The notes: generated by a model from the letters alone, not told the origin. Counted from the first letter of the stretch, positions 1 through 10,835 are shown. The stretch: DNA of 64,000 nt from Pseudogymnoascus destructans (GCF_001641265.1 NW_020167533.1:744001-808000); one strand, 5' to 3'. A program made the numbers and translations.

Positions 1-714
1 GTGTGGCGTGTGCTTAGTGCGAGACTGACCGTCACCTTGCGGGATACCCTGGTGGGTCCTCGGCAGCTTCGTCAGCGCAACAACTCCCTCTCTTCCCCAT
101 AAAACCCCCCAATGATACCGCGCGGGGCATCTAAACGCCTTAGCGGTATCCGCCCGGGTTACGCAATACAACCCACTCTTCGCACATCCCCAACCCGCTT
201 TCTCACGGCGCCACGGCGGCCGCTACGTGTGTGATGTTTTGCTTCCGTCATTTCGTGCTGTGTGGTTAAGTCATAAGAGCGTAGGGTCCCTCTGTGCCCG
301 ACCTTTTGCTCTTATTAGTACGGGTCTTATTTTCAATCTATAAAACTGCCGACTAGATTTCTTACGTACTCATTACAATAACTTTTTAACGCTACTCTCT
401 TGCCCCGCTTTTTAGTTCTACGTCTGGATGTGTGTTTCGTGTTCTTTTAGAGTTTTAGCAGTGCGTCTAAGCCGTAAGATATATTTGCGTGTTAGAGAGT
501 CTAGCACATTTTCGGACTATAACATCAAATTAAGAGCTGCATTTAAGCTACGCAACTCTATATCACTTAGTGGGGAGCTAACAAGTAAAGAGCGATAGTT
601 TGGTGTTTGTAGCATTTGTTGTAGAGGTGGTGTAGTTGCATTTGTTAAAGTAATAGAAGATCGAGTGTGTAATGATAGTAAATGATTATATGCCTTTTGA
701 GGGTCAAATGCGCT
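1..714. other. left-edge sequence, no gene seen
   Basis: No convincing coding region is visible. The first 300 bases are moderately GC-rich and have no long open frame. From about 350 the sequence becomes AT-rich and resembles decayed transposon sequence leading into the transposase relic that follows. Confidence 0.4.
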
Positions 715-909
715 TTAAATGTTGTGTTGCGATATTGCTCGTAGCCTCTGCTTTGTAGTACATCTCAATCCATTTTGAATGCGCCTTACTCCAACTTGTG
801 TAAGTTGATCAATAATAGGGCGTCCTATCGAAGAGAATTGGCAAATCCACTTAACCAAGATACTCTCTTTAACTGTACATAAAAGTTGCTGGTTTTGTCG
901 CGCTTGCAC
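715..909 (-). pseudogene. relic of a pogo/Tc5-type transposase N-terminal region
   Basis: A 64-codon open stretch resembles the helix-turn-helix DNA-binding region of fungal pogo-like (DDE_1) transposases: QQLL, then an E-S-x-LVKWI stretch, then a Gly-Pro region, the layout that precedes the transposase core. Flanking sequence on the same strand (about 510-1080) continues in broken frames with stops. No catalytic motif is seen, so this is a dead fragment. The family call rests on the QQLL...LVKWI pattern only. Confidence 0.35.
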
Positions 910-1724
910 TTAGGAATGGCCCCCTGACACGCGACGCGTCAAAGTCATCCGATTAACTTAAAAGTGATCTGCAATAGCCTTTAAGCTTGTAAATTATCGA
1001 TTCTAGTAAGCTATTATAGTTTCAGCCATACGAGCTTCATTCTCTTGAACCCGAAGGCTCTTGCGTCTCGCTATTGTGGTTTACGAGTTTGAAGTTGCAA
1101 GGTGGGAGTTTTAGTGCTCATTACGCTATAGTGCTCATTACGCCATTGCGAACGTTACTGCCGAGTCGCGGTACCGAGGTGTTTGGAGTGTTAGGGTTAA
1201 GGGTGTTAGGGGTGTTAGGGGTGTTAGGATGGTTAGGGTTGGAAGTGCAGTAGTACACCTCCCAAGGTGCACCGAATCCCAGACCCATCCCAGCCCAGTT
1301 CACACCCCTTCACACATCCCGTCCCCCATCGCCAGCAACGCTTCGTTGTGCTCGTAGTGCTCGTAGTGCGACAAGACGTAACAGCCGTAGCTGTAGTGCG
1401 AAAACACGCAAGCATCGCAGCTCATAGTGCGAAAAGACCCTTCGTAGTCCACAAAAGGATGTCTTCCCACTTTCCACACTACTCACCCTTCCTAACTCGG
1501 ATACCACGGCGAACACACCGACGAGCGGGGCGGAACCCGGCATGCTGCATCTAGAAACCCGTGGGGCTGGTGTGGGGTCGGACGAGCTGATGAGAGGATC
1601 GCGTCGTGCAAGTACACCCCTGCTCTCACTCCAATAGCGCCCGTGCTAGAGCGGATATACCGTCCCCCTATCCTCTACTCCCAAGCCTCTCACTCGCTCC
1701 CTCCCACGCACCTACTCGCTCCAC
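910..1724. other. non-coding stretch with degenerate telomere-like tract
   Basis: No supported gene. It holds the TTAGGG-like tract listed separately at 1191-1238, and around 1330-1440 short imperfect repeats of a GTAGTGCGA-like word. Small open frames here overlap on both strands and show no recognisable domain. The right part is the downstream region of MDM10. Confidence 0.4.
1191..1238 (+). repeat. interstitial telomere-like repeat
   Basis: About 48 bases of TTAGGG-related units: TTAGGG, TTAAGGG, then TTAGGGG separated by TG, then TTAGGAT, then TTAGGG. TTAGGG is the usual telomere repeat of filamentous ascomycetes. The units are degenerate and bordered by ordinary sequence, so this is an interstitial tract and not a chromosome end. 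Confidence 0.6.
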
Positions 1725-3089
1725 TCAGGACGAATACTGCAACTCCACCCCCAAGCTCCTAAACGGCTGATCCCTCCTCCTCAAATCAAGCGTCGACCCA
1801 ACACAAACAAGCAAATCCTTCACCCTCCCCTCCCACACCACCCCAACACGCAACTTCTCATCCACACGCCCCTTAAACACCCCCGTCACCTCCCCTCTTT
1901 CGTCCTTCCCATTTAGTCGTACCCCCATTGGCAGTCCATCCGTCGGTGCAGGGGCAGGGACGGGGGCAGGGACAGGGGGGAACATCTCTTCCTCACTGCG
2001 CCATGCGAGTTTAGCTGCCATGCTCCTCCCGCTAAGCCTAACAGGCAACTTCACGCTCCGTCGCCAAAGCTCGCATCCGAGGACGAGTTCGCTTTCGTAG
2101 CTGTAGGCGTTGAACTCGAATCTACTACACAGCGCGACGTCCTCGCCGGCTTTAACAGCGTAGGTAGCGCTGAAATTGCCCATCAAAGGATTCAAAGTGA
2201 GAGTCGCGGTGAGGGGTATGCCGTGGTAGGTGGGGAGAGTGGCGAAGCGCCCGCCGAGACTGACGCCGCCGGATTTGTTGAGCGTGCCGTAGTAGGCTTC
2301 TGCGCCGGCGGAGAAGCGGCCGTGGATGCGGTCTTCGGTTGGGGGTGTTGCTGAGGGTGCTACTGCGCCGTTGGGGGAGGTGGAGGAGGTGGAGGGGGTA
2401 GCACGGACGCGGGGATCAGCACCGAAATTGTACAGCCCCTTGAACCCGAGCAGGCCGCCGTCGGTGGAATAGAGGGCTTCGGTGGAGTATTTGCCGACGT
2501 CGTGTTGGTGGAGGGCGAGGAGGGTGCCGCCGTTTCGTAAACGCGAGGAGGAGACGGCGCTGATTTTGATCTGGCATGTCGGGGAGAGGCGGCGCACGTA
2601 GAGCGCTTCAAGGGTGCTTTGGGGGAGGTAGAGGCGGCCGTAGAGGAGGGTGGGTGGTTTGACGGTATCTGTGGATGATGGGTCTGAGGAGGGCGGTGGC
2701 CGTATCGAGGAGGGCGAGGGGAGTTCCTGGATTTGTCGGTAGCCGCGGATTACATCGTGGAGGTTGAGTCGGCCGGCTTGTTGGAAGGCGGAGGTGAGGG
2801 GGAGGGAGGTGTAGAGATAGGAGAGCGAGCCGTTGACGAGGCCGACGCTTCTGAGGGCGTAGGAGGTCGCGAAGTTTGGTGATGAGAGGGAGGAGATGTC
2901 GACGTGGAAGCCGCGGGGGGTATCGAAGTCCAGGAGAGCTGGAGAGGGTCAGTATGATCCGCTGGGCGCATAGGTCATGTCATGGAGCTCACCTCTCGAC
3001 GTGGCCGTCAGGTTCGTGTAGTTATTCTCGTAGCTCCAACGCGACGAATTGTAGAAGGACTGCTGCACGAAATCCATAAACTCCAACAT
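1725..3089 (-). CDS. MDM10: Mdm10, mitochondrial outer-membrane beta-barrel of ERMES/SAM
   Basis: Mdm10 is a beta-barrel protein of the mitochondrial outer membrane. It is a subunit of the ERMES tether between ER and mitochondria and helps the SAM complex assemble Tom40. The gene is read as two exons, 3089-2993 and 2938-1725, giving 436 residues; the 54-bp intron (2939-2992) has GTGAGC and CTCCAG ends. The N-terminus shows the family signature: MLEFMDFVQQSFY, then NYTNLTATS, then ALLDFDTPRGF, and SSPNFATSY shortly after. The C-terminus ends with a hydrophobic/aromatic strand, VELQYSS, as expected for an outer-membrane barrel signal. A low-complexity Pro/Ala insert near residue 380 and a Ser/Thr/Pro stretch near residue 235 are loop expansions. 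It is transcribed divergently from MRT4. The call is strong. Confidence 0.93.
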
Positions 3090-3350
3090 CTCCGCAATCA
3101 ATCAATCCGCACATACAGCTTCTCGCCAGCAACGCGTCGCCAAGAGACAATTGACTCTGGATTCCTCGTCTCGCTCCCCCAGAAACCCAACACCCACAAC
3201 CCGCACCAAGCCCAACACGGCTAGCGCACCACACCGCCGCGGCAGAAAAGTCTCGATAGTGAAATCGATAGAAATCTCACAATCATATTTACGAAAAAAC
3301 CACCTCCCAAAACCCCACCACCAAACACACCCATCTCAACCACCGCCAGA
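3090..3350. promoter_or_regulatory. shared divergent promoter of MDM10 and MRT4
   Basis: Only 261 bases separate the two start codons, so both promoters and 5' leaders must lie here. The MRT4-proximal half is rich in C, A and T, typical of fungal 5' leaders. No clear TATA box or named factor site was identified. Confidence 0.5.
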
Positions 3351-4128
3351 ATGCCTAAATCCAAGCGCGCCAAGGTGGTCCACCTGACCCAGGTCGACAA
3401 GAAGGGCAAGGAGCTCACGCTCAAGCTCTTCGCCAACGTGCAGGAGAGCATCGACAAGTACCAGTATATCTTCGTCTTCAGCGTCGACAACATGCGCAAC
3501 ACCTACCTGAAGAAAGTGCGCGCCGACCTTAGCGATTCTCGGTTAGTCCTCCCAATTCCCCTCGCCCACTCCAACACCACTAACACCCTCTCACAGCCTC
3601 TTCTTCGGCAAGACGAAGGTCATGGCCAAAGCCCTGGGCTCCACCCCCGAAACCGCCTACCAGACCAACACGCACCTCCTCGCGCCCTACCTCGCCGGCA
3701 ACGTCGGGCTCCTCTTCACCGACCGCAGCCCCGAGGACGTCAGCGCGCACTTCGCCGCCAACACGCCTACTGATTTCGCGCGCGCGGGCACCCCCGCGAC
3801 CCGCCGCTTCGCCATCCCAGAGGGCATCGTGTACTCGCTCGGCGGGGAGGTGGCGGCTGAGGATGATGTGCCGATGGCGCATGGACTGGAGCCGGAGCTG
3901 AGGCGGTTGAACGTGCCGACGAGTTTGAGTAAGGGGAATATCACGCTGCAGAATGAGTATGAGGTGTGTCGCGAAGGGCAGGTGCTGGATAGTAGGCAGA
4001 CGAGGTTGTTGAAGCTGTTTGGGGTTGCGACGGCGGAGTTTAGGGTGCGTGTTGTGGCGTATTGGAGTGCGGAGAGTGGGACGGTGGAGGAGGTGGATGG
4101 GGAGGCGCCGGAGGAGATGGAGGAGTAG
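3351..4128 (+). CDS. MRT4: Mrt4, ribosome assembly factor related to P0/uL10
   Basis: Mrt4 is a nucleolar trans-acting factor. It occupies the P0 (uL10) site on pre-60S particles until P0 replaces it. Two exons, 3351-3541 and 3597-4128, with a 55-bp intron (GTTAGT...CTCACAG), give 240 residues, the usual family length. The N-terminus MPKSKRAKVVHLTQVDKKG, then KYQYIFVFSVDNMRN, then RLFFGKTKVMAKALG across the splice junction, is characteristic of Mrt4. The C-terminal part carries the factor-binding insertion and ends in an acidic tail rich in Glu. The start is the first ATG after the divergent promoter and matches the conserved N-terminus. Confidence 0.95.
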
Positions 4129-4554
4129 AGGGGGGGATGCGTTGAGGTGTGAATGGTTGGGCTGGCATGGGGTGGGATTGCTGTAGCTATAGAGACCTAC
4201 AGACTCGGCGTTACGGGAGTTGTGATAAGGAAAAGTAATGAAATGACTTCAATGCTGGCTTTGAGGTGTATGTTTTAGTGAGTAGATTATGAATTGATGA
4301 GTAGCACACACAGAGCAATATTAAATAAATACGGAAGGCACGATTTGACGCTGTTGTTCGCAGAAAAATAGTGCATATGTATCGTACAGCCTCTTGAAAA
4401 GGGGAAACTGGCCAAAAATACAATTTCAGACCCTGAAATCTCAAAAAATACGTTGTGGAAAAGTGCGATACATCAATAGAGGGGTCGTAGTTGCCAAGTC
4501 AGAAAAAGATGTCCAGTATATTAAGTATAGTGAGTCGTACTTGCCCAATAACAA
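4129..4554. other. MRT4 downstream region
   Basis: AT-rich 3' region of MRT4 running into the tRNA gene. No gene is seen. Confidence 0.4.
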
Positions 4555-4635
4555 GGCGTGTTGCCAGAGTGGTTAATGGGTATGACTAGAAATCATATGG
4601 TTTCGGCCGCGTAGGTTCAAATCCTGCACACGTCG
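4555..4635 (+). tRNA. tRNA-Ser (anticodon AGA)
   Basis: The 81 bases fold as a class II tRNA. The 7-bp acceptor stem pairs GGCGTGT with ACACGTC (one G-T pair) and is followed by discriminator G. The anticodon stem TATGA/TCATA holds the loop CTAGAAA with anticodon AGA. The T arm GTAGG-TTCAAAT-CCTGC contains a good internal B box. The D stem is short (CCA/TGG). The variable arm is long, as in tRNA-Ser, but pairs weakly. A T-run follows at 4636-4656, suitable as a Pol III terminator. The non-consensus D arm (CC where GC/GY is usual at positions 10-11) leaves some chance of a decayed copy. Confidence 0.72.
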
Positions 4636-5107
4636 TTTATTATTTTATTATTTTTTGCCGACAGTGACTTGTTAAAGTAGAAATGAATTGCGAACCTCGG
4701 AGTTGAAATGCATAACAGACACAGAAAGAAAACAGAGGCATTGTGCTGCAGTGCGAAAATGCCACTTTAGCACTAAGTTGAGAAGGAGCGGCTTACACTG
4801 CCTGTTGTAAATCTTAGTTTTAGGAAGGAGCGATTTATAGCTCCTATTTTTTTAGGAAAGAGCGAATTACAGTGCGTTCCTACCAGCCGAAACTCTGAAG
4901 AGGGACTATTCACAGTTCTTATACCTAATCGAAATTCTCCCTATGGCTTAATTTTGAAGTGATTAGTATATTAAAAAGCTCTAATAATTTCCAGGTTGTT
5001 TAGAGCCTTTATTATATTTCTAGTTACTATAAGTAATTATAATCAGCTCGAGTAACAGTACCTTACTGGCGCACAACCTATTTTGGTAAGGGTGGTACGA
5101 CGGTGGT

Positions 5108-5269
5108 GGGAAAGTGGGCAATGCCCTTAAAGTTCTGATTGAGTATACGGAGTGTCAGGATGCTCTCCAAGCCAATCACCTCAGGGCATTAGAGCGTTTG
5201 GAGGGCGAAATTGAGGCAATTCAGCTTAATTCCTTGGTTCAGGAGACATTGGATAGGTGGATTACATAA
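5108..5269 (+). pseudogene. C-terminal fragment of a DNA transposase (copy 1)
   Basis: An open frame ends in ETLDRWIT then TAA. It is recognisably related to a second fragment at 60157-60324 (minus strand) that ends QVTLDRWIT. Both share LIEY..., QDAL and RALE...I(E/Q)AIQ. A short helical segment closing in a TLDRW-like motif is a common end of fungal DDE_1 (pogo-like) transposases; the superfamily assignment is inference. Nothing upstream extends the frame, so it is a relic. Confidence 0.45.
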
Positions 5270-5745
5270 TACTTGGCATTTCAATATAACGATATTTTCA
5301 CTTTTACGATATTTACACGTGTCACCAATTGTATCGACTTAACGGGAGTTGACTGTACTTGCAATCATGCCATGCAATTACGGCTCAAAACCTCTAATGC
5401 GCAAGTGGAAGTGGCATATGCACCAATTACATTCTCAGCGGATTCTTGCTAGTCAGCGAGTTTCGGCCAGATCAGTACAAGGCAATAATGGGAGCGGATT
5501 TCAAGGAAGGCGGCACTATAGGCAAGGTCGATTTATTTTCCCGGTTTTTGTGGGCGAAACATAGGAGAGCTACCGCAAAGCATTAAACACTGGCATTCGA
5601 GATGATTTAGATTTAGATGCCACAAGATTTGATAATAATACCTACACTCAACCCACACATAACAAGTAATGCAAAACGTGCGTCTCCTCTAGTAATCTAG
5701 GTCTAAGTGGGCTAAAACCTTCATTGCCAGACGAGTCAATTCTAA
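5270..5745. other. transposon-derived, no gene seen
   Basis: AT-rich sequence between the transposase fragment and the acid phosphatase gene. Open frames are short and have no recognised domain. It is probably degraded transposon sequence. Confidence 0.35.
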
Positions 5746-7205
5746 TTAAACGAAGGACAAAACTTGCACAGCGAGTATTTGCAAGAGGGTTAAGGAAGGA
5801 TCCAACTCAGTTATCGGCTTAGCCGTGATGCTTCTCGGAGTGATCGCCGTTGCCCGAGGGCCGGGACATGTTCCCTTGGGTGGGTTCGCAGAGGTCGGGA
5901 TTTCCAGTTGTCCACAATACGTCGTCTTCTTCTGCTGGGAAACCCACTGCTTCCTGATTTTTGGCAGAACGCTTCTTCCGTTCACTTTGATCAAGGTGTT
6001 GGGCACTGGCTGAGGCGCCCACGTCGTTGAGTGGAAGATACCAGGATAGCTGGCGTTGAAGGTGGTGTCTGCGAGTGCTGGCGTGCCTGTCCAGCTACGC
6101 AGCTTGTCATTCGTGTGCTTGGCGACATTGCTGAAGATTGGCGCCTACGTCATAGCGGCCGAGAGTGTGGGTATCCCAGTTCGCCTCAATGGTAGCAATC
6201 TCAGAGTAATGGTTGTAGAAGTTGGAGTCGGTGGTGCCGACAAGGTTCTTGGGGATGGCGTCGCCGAGAAGGACAGAGAAGGCCCGGTTCTGCTTGGGGT
6301 GCGTGCTGTCTTCGTCGAAGGTGATCAGAACCATGGTGTTCTGCATGAAGTTCTTGTCGTTGAGAAGAGGCTCGAGGAAAGTTCGGAGCCAGGTACCAGC
6401 TGTGCCGATGGGGGCGTCATGTGCATCGCTGGTCATGTTTGGTGTGATGAACATCCATTGTGGCAACTTGTTAGCTTTCAAGTCCTGCTGGAACATGGTA
6501 AGATTCTTGATCTTGGAGAGACGGTCTGCGTCGTTGGCAACGGAGTTAAACAAGACTGCTGGGCTTTTGGAATGTAAACCTTTTGCTCGATATGCATGTG
6601 GTCGAGGACTTACTTGTGTTTGCGAACATAGTCTTTCTTGCCAGTTTTTTTATTGACCCATGAGAAGCCTTGGTATCCACTGTATGGCATATCTTCCTGA
6701 TAAACACCCCAGCTGATCTTCTTGTCCTCGAGAAGATTCACGACGGTGGAAACATTCTCTGGCACGGCGATGAATGGGTCGCCGTTCAATCCGAAGTAGT
6801 CACCGCCAACAGCGGCCATGTAGTTGGGCTCACTGGGATGCGTAACAGCGAAGTAGTTCTCCAGAGTGATGCCCTTCTTTGCGAAGAAGTCGAAGTTTGC
6901 TTCAATTTGATAGATTAGCTTGGATTATCACCAAGAAGCAAGAATTATATGGAATATGGCTGAAGCTTACCTTCGGCGGCAGCGGATTGAAAGTCTGTAT
7001 TCTCGAACCAGATTGTTACGAAGCGGTCGAAGACTTTGCCCTTGACATGGCTCGTTGGACTCTCGGTCTTGGCTGTAGCTTGAGCAGCATAGACGGCGGC
7101 CGGGTCAGTGGCCGTAGGGTTCACGACCAAGGTTGAGGATGAGGTTGGCGCAGCGGCAGCCGATGCAAGCAGAGCCGCGGTGTAGATTCCGGTAGAGAAA
7201 CGCAT
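5746..7205 (-). CDS. secreted acid phosphatase (phosphoesterase family), frameshifted
   Basis: Secreted fungal acid phosphatase of the phosphoesterase family (PF04185 type), which releases phosphate from organic phosphates outside the cell. Exons are 7205-6971, 6899-6614 and 6563-5746; introns of 71 and 50 bp have GTAAGC and GTAAGT donors. The N-terminus MRFSTGIYTAALLASAAAAP is a signal peptide. Family motifs follow: FDRFVTIWFENTDF, THPSEPNYMAAVGGD, WGVYQEDMPY, ITFDEDS and NHYSEIATIEANWDTHTLGRYDVGAN. The reading frame then breaks near 6131-6141. Continuing three bases per codon meets a stop 14 codons later. A one-base change of frame restores a family-like C-terminus (KLRSWTG, VNGRSVLP, GQLEIP). 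The break is a 2-base loss or 1-base gain: a recent lesion or a sequencing error. The last ~40 residues look unlike the family and are uncertain. Confidence 0.82.
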
Positions 7206-7849
7206 GGTGCTGGATGTCAAAGAAGGAGGAGTCACTGAAGCTTGAGCTGGGATGGAGGACTGCTATGGACATCTTCGCGGCCTTGGCCATGCTTCTATTT
7301 GTATTCTTCTTCTCCTGTGTCTTCGAAGTCTGGGCAACGGTGGCTTGGCAATACTTGGTATGGTATCTCTCGAAATGCGATCCTCCCCTCCCTCCCACCA
7401 AGCTTCTAATATCCTAACCTAATCATTGGCCAATGAACCAAGTGATATTGCAAGGATGTTACCACGGACAGGGACAGGCAGAGCGATCCCAACTGATTTG
7501 ATAGTCATTAGAGGCCTGATGCTAGAGGTTAGAGGTTAGAAATTAGAAATTGAAGTTCCGAGATATTTACTTCTTAAAAACTACCTCATCGGATAATCAA
7601 TCGGCTCTTTTAAGAACGTGCAAAAAACAAGCAATCAGGCACATTCCGAATGCATGACGATCTATTGGTAGACATAGATCGTGGCTTAATGCCACCATAC
7701 ATAGGCATGTATGGTAGCATTAAGCCACGAGTTCTTCTGGGCCCCTGACGTTTACAAGACCTAGGCCTTGCGCTAGCTGATTCTTAGTGACGCTTAACAC
7801 AAACAAGCATTAATTTAGCTCTTCCTGCTTACATAATACAAACAAGCAC
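7206..7849. other. acid phosphatase upstream region
   Basis: Promoter and leader of the acid phosphatase lie at the left. Further right the sequence contains the 50-bp hairpin listed at 7680-7729 and AT-rich filler leading into a Fot-type element. No gene is seen. Confidence 0.4.
7680..7729. repeat. near-perfect 50-bp inverted repeat (hairpin)
   Basis: Two 23-base arms, 7680-7702 and 7707-7729, start CGTGGCTTAATG and end CATTAAGCCACG, and pair with one mismatch around a 4-base centre. It lies in non-coding sequence. It could be the fused ends of a small foldback or MITE element. Confidence 0.7.
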
Positions 7850-8046
7850 GTGTAACGTTTTCACATACGATTGGCCACCCTAAGCGAGTGGCCAAAAAAA
7901 CAACCAAAATATGACTCCGTATTCCTAATCGGGGGGGAAGCGGTTTGCGCCACCTCAACTTGCATACGTTCACCGCTACTCCTTACCAAAACCTTCGGCA
8001 TTCCCCCCCATAGTAATTTATATAGCCATTAAATGTAATTCATTTA

Positions 8047-9228
8047 ATGGAAGGGACTTCTCTATCAGATGCCTGTGAATGGCTTGCAGCAAATCCCTCT
8101 GAATCTGTAGCTGTTGCAAGTCAGATTTTTAAGATCCCAAGGTCGACTATACGGTCAAAAATCAGCCGCACAAGAACCACTAGAACCACCAGAACTACCC
8201 AAAATGGGGGTCAGAATAGGGTGCTTTCTACAGCTCAAACAGAAGCCCTAAAGGCCTGGATTCTAGAGCAGTATCACCTAGGATTAGGGGCTAATAGGCA
8301 TATGGTTTACGGGGCAGTATGCCACCTACAGAGCCCACTGCCTCCACCGTCACAGAGCTGGCTCACTAAATATATACGGAATGAGCTTATAGAGTTTCAC
8401 TTTGTTACTACAAAGCCTATTGCACAACAGTGTACGAAAGCTCAACAGGAGCCTACTGTTATTAAATGGTTTCAAGAGTACACAGCATTAGTACTACAGC
8501 GTGGTATAAAACCAGAGTCAATCTGGAATATGGACGAAACTGGTTTTAGGATCGGAATTCCAGGAGGTGAGAGAGTTATGGTCCCCCGAGCTGTAAAGCA
8601 GCTCTACACTCCAAGCCCTGAGAATCGTATATCTATTACGATTATAGAGGCAGTATCTGCAGTTGGACAGAAGATTGCACCTGTACTTGTTGTACCGGGT
8701 AAAATTCATATGGAGGCGTGGTACCCTCAAAACCTTGATGGGAATGAGCTGATACTACTCTCGGAGACTGGCTATTCTAATAGCCAGCTTGCTATACGGT
8801 GGCTACAGCACTTCGTAGAGCTTACAGCTCCACACGACCCGGGAAATCCTAAGGTTCTACTACTCGATTCTCATGTGAGCCATACGAGCCCTGATGTTAT
8901 CATTATGGCTACTAAATATCACATCATCGTATGGGCGTTTCCCAGCCACCTTACACATGTTTTACAGCCATTAGACGTGGGAATATTCCAGCCTTATAAG
9001 CACTGGCATAGGCAATCCGTGCTCCGTGCCATACGAGAGGTGGATATTACCTACAACCTACCCCTATTTATGAGGGATCTCCCACATATGCGGGAGCAGA
9101 CTTTTAAGGAGGCCACCATACAATCAGCGTTCCGGAAAGCTGGAATCTGGCCCATAAGCTGTAATACAGCCCTTGAGAAGCTGCGTACGTACTCGCAGCC
9201 TACGCCTACGCCTATAGTGTCATACTGA
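8047..9228 (+). pseudogene. Fot1/pogo-type DDE transposase, C-terminus cut off by repeat X
   Basis: An uninterrupted 393-codon frame encodes a DDE_1 transposase. The N-terminus is a helix-turn-helix (residues ~5-40, ...IFKIPRSTIRSKIS), then a CENP-B-like region beginning NRVLSTAQTEAL. The catalytic triad is visible: D in WNMDETGF, D in LLLDSHVSH and D in LQPLDVGIF, with 35 residues between the last two (DD35D, Fot1-like). After residue ~390 the frame runs into repeat X at 9218, which supplies the last residues and the stop; the normal coiled-coil C-terminal tail is missing. A hairpin (TTGGCCAC/GTGGCCAA, 7871-7895) lies upstream and may belong to the element end. The right end of the element is lost. 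Confidence 0.8.
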
Positions 9229-9590
9229 CATTCGTTGCACTCAGTTTGCTATTAAACTCAAGAGCAAACTTGGAAATCTCCTCCTCAAACCTACAAGTCA
9301 CTATACATATTTTGGCTTATCACACCAACAACAAGAGCAATACTACTAAACGATTGCTACAACCATCTATGATTCATTACACGTCATCGCTCCTTAGTTA
9401 CTGGGCCGATATTACCACATAGCATATCTCTACAACCCTCTATGATTCATTACATGACATCACTCATACTACCACATGACATATGTCTACCAACTAGAGG
9501 CCTAGGAGCATGAACGATAGCTCTAAAAGCTCCTACGAACCTCTATGATTCATTACATGTCATCGCTCTTTAGTTACCCACCATTACATG
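9218..9590 (-). repeat. repeat X, reverse-orientation copy
   Basis: This segment begins TGTCATACTGACATTCGTTG and continues through GTTTGCTATTAAACTC...AGCAAAC, matching the terminus of repeat X at 60318 and, inverted, 62200-62260. It then matches the inner part of X (ATGATTCATTACATGTCATCG words) in reverse orientation. It separates two different Fot-type transposase fragments: its left edge lies inside the gene at 8047 and its right edge is where the second transposase becomes recognisable. Confidence 0.7.
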
Positions 9591-10711
9591 GTACAGCAAT
9601 TGCAGAAGCCATTATCATTCCGGGGAAACTTCATATGGACTCATGGTATAATGATAACCTTGAGCCAAATGCTCTTGTTATCGTTAATGAGAGTGGGTAT
9701 TCAAACGACGACATTGCAATTCAATACCTCATGCATTTTATTCAACTATCTGCAGAGCATATGGCACCAGACGACACCCGCCTCCTATTACTCGACGGCC
9801 ATGACTCTCATAAAACGGAGCGCTTTCTCACATTAGAAGAAGAGCATAACATTGTTATTTGCTGCCTTCCTGCTCATACTACGCATCTACTACAACCTCT
9901 TGATGTAGCAGTTTTTAAGCAGTGCAAACACTTCCATCAAAAGGCACTTGATCAAGCAGTACGTAGCTATGACTATGAGTATAAGCTACGTACGTTCTTT
10001 TCCGACCTTTCACAAATCCGACGGCAATCCTTAACTGTCCGGACAATTCAATCAGGTTGGAGAAATGCAGGACTATATCCATATAATCCTCCACTAGTAA
10101 TTGATAAAATACAAGAGACCCGGAATCAAACACCAGACTATGAGCCATTTGCTTCGTACGACCTTATCTCAACTCCAAAAACTAGTGTGCAAACTATACA
10201 GGCAGTTAAACATTGGCAGAAGAGAGTAGAGGCAGCTTTCTCATCACCGTCAAGAGAAGGGTTTCAATCATTTGCACGTGGAACTACAGTTGTTTTACAT
10301 CGGGCTGAGCTCTATAAGACCGAGCTTGACATTGTTACCTTACGGTTAGCAGAGCAGAAAACAGCAAAGGCAAGGGCACGGAAATCGCTACAGAAGGGGG
10401 GGCAGTTATATGCATCAGACGCCCGACTGTTACGTGAGGAGAAGGAAGCAAAATTACAAGCAAAGGCAGAGGCAAGAGTAGCAAAGGAATCAAAGCAAGT
10501 AGTAAAGCAGCTACAGGTGCAACAACGGAAAATTGAAATCGAAGAGCGAAGGGTTGAGAGGAAGAGGGTAGCAGAGCGGAAGACGGTTGGGTTAAAATCC
10601 AAAGTGATAATTTTACGGTATGGTAAGGATCATAGTGATAGTAACATTGAGATTAGTAGCGACAGTAGTAGTGGAGATAGTGATAGTAGCTCTATTGATT
10701 TTATTATTTAA
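9591..10711 (+). pseudogene. 5'-truncated Fot-type transposase (second subfamily)
   Basis: The open frame starts only at the second half of the catalytic core: AEAIIIPGKLHMDSWY, then LLLLDGHDSHKTERF (second Asp) and LLQPLDVAVF (third Asp). It continues through a Lys/Arg/Ala-rich coiled-coil tail to an acidic Ser/Asp end. It is very close to the fuller copy at 34220-35767 and clearly different from the transposase at 8047. The N-terminal DNA-binding domain and first catalytic Asp are absent, replaced by repeat X. The right terminal repeat follows at 10770-10835, so this is the right half of an element whose left half is gone. Confidence 0.78.
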
Positions 10712-10769
10712 TTATATAGTTGCATAGTTGCTATATGAGGCTTATTTCTTTCATTTTGTGTGTTGCACA

Positions 10770-10835
10770 TATCGCTGTCGCGTGCACAGATCGCTGTCGC
10801 CACCTACGAGCAAAGCGAGTGGGTGGAACACCGAG
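10770..10835 (+). repeat. right terminal inverted repeat of the truncated Fot element
   Basis: The sequence ends in GTGGGTGGAACACCGAG followed by TA, the same end as the intact element at 34095-35899. Inside it are two direct copies of a GCACAnATCGCTGTCGC word, equivalent to the doubled subterminal repeat of the intact copy; such doublets are often transposase-binding sites. Confidence 0.75.
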
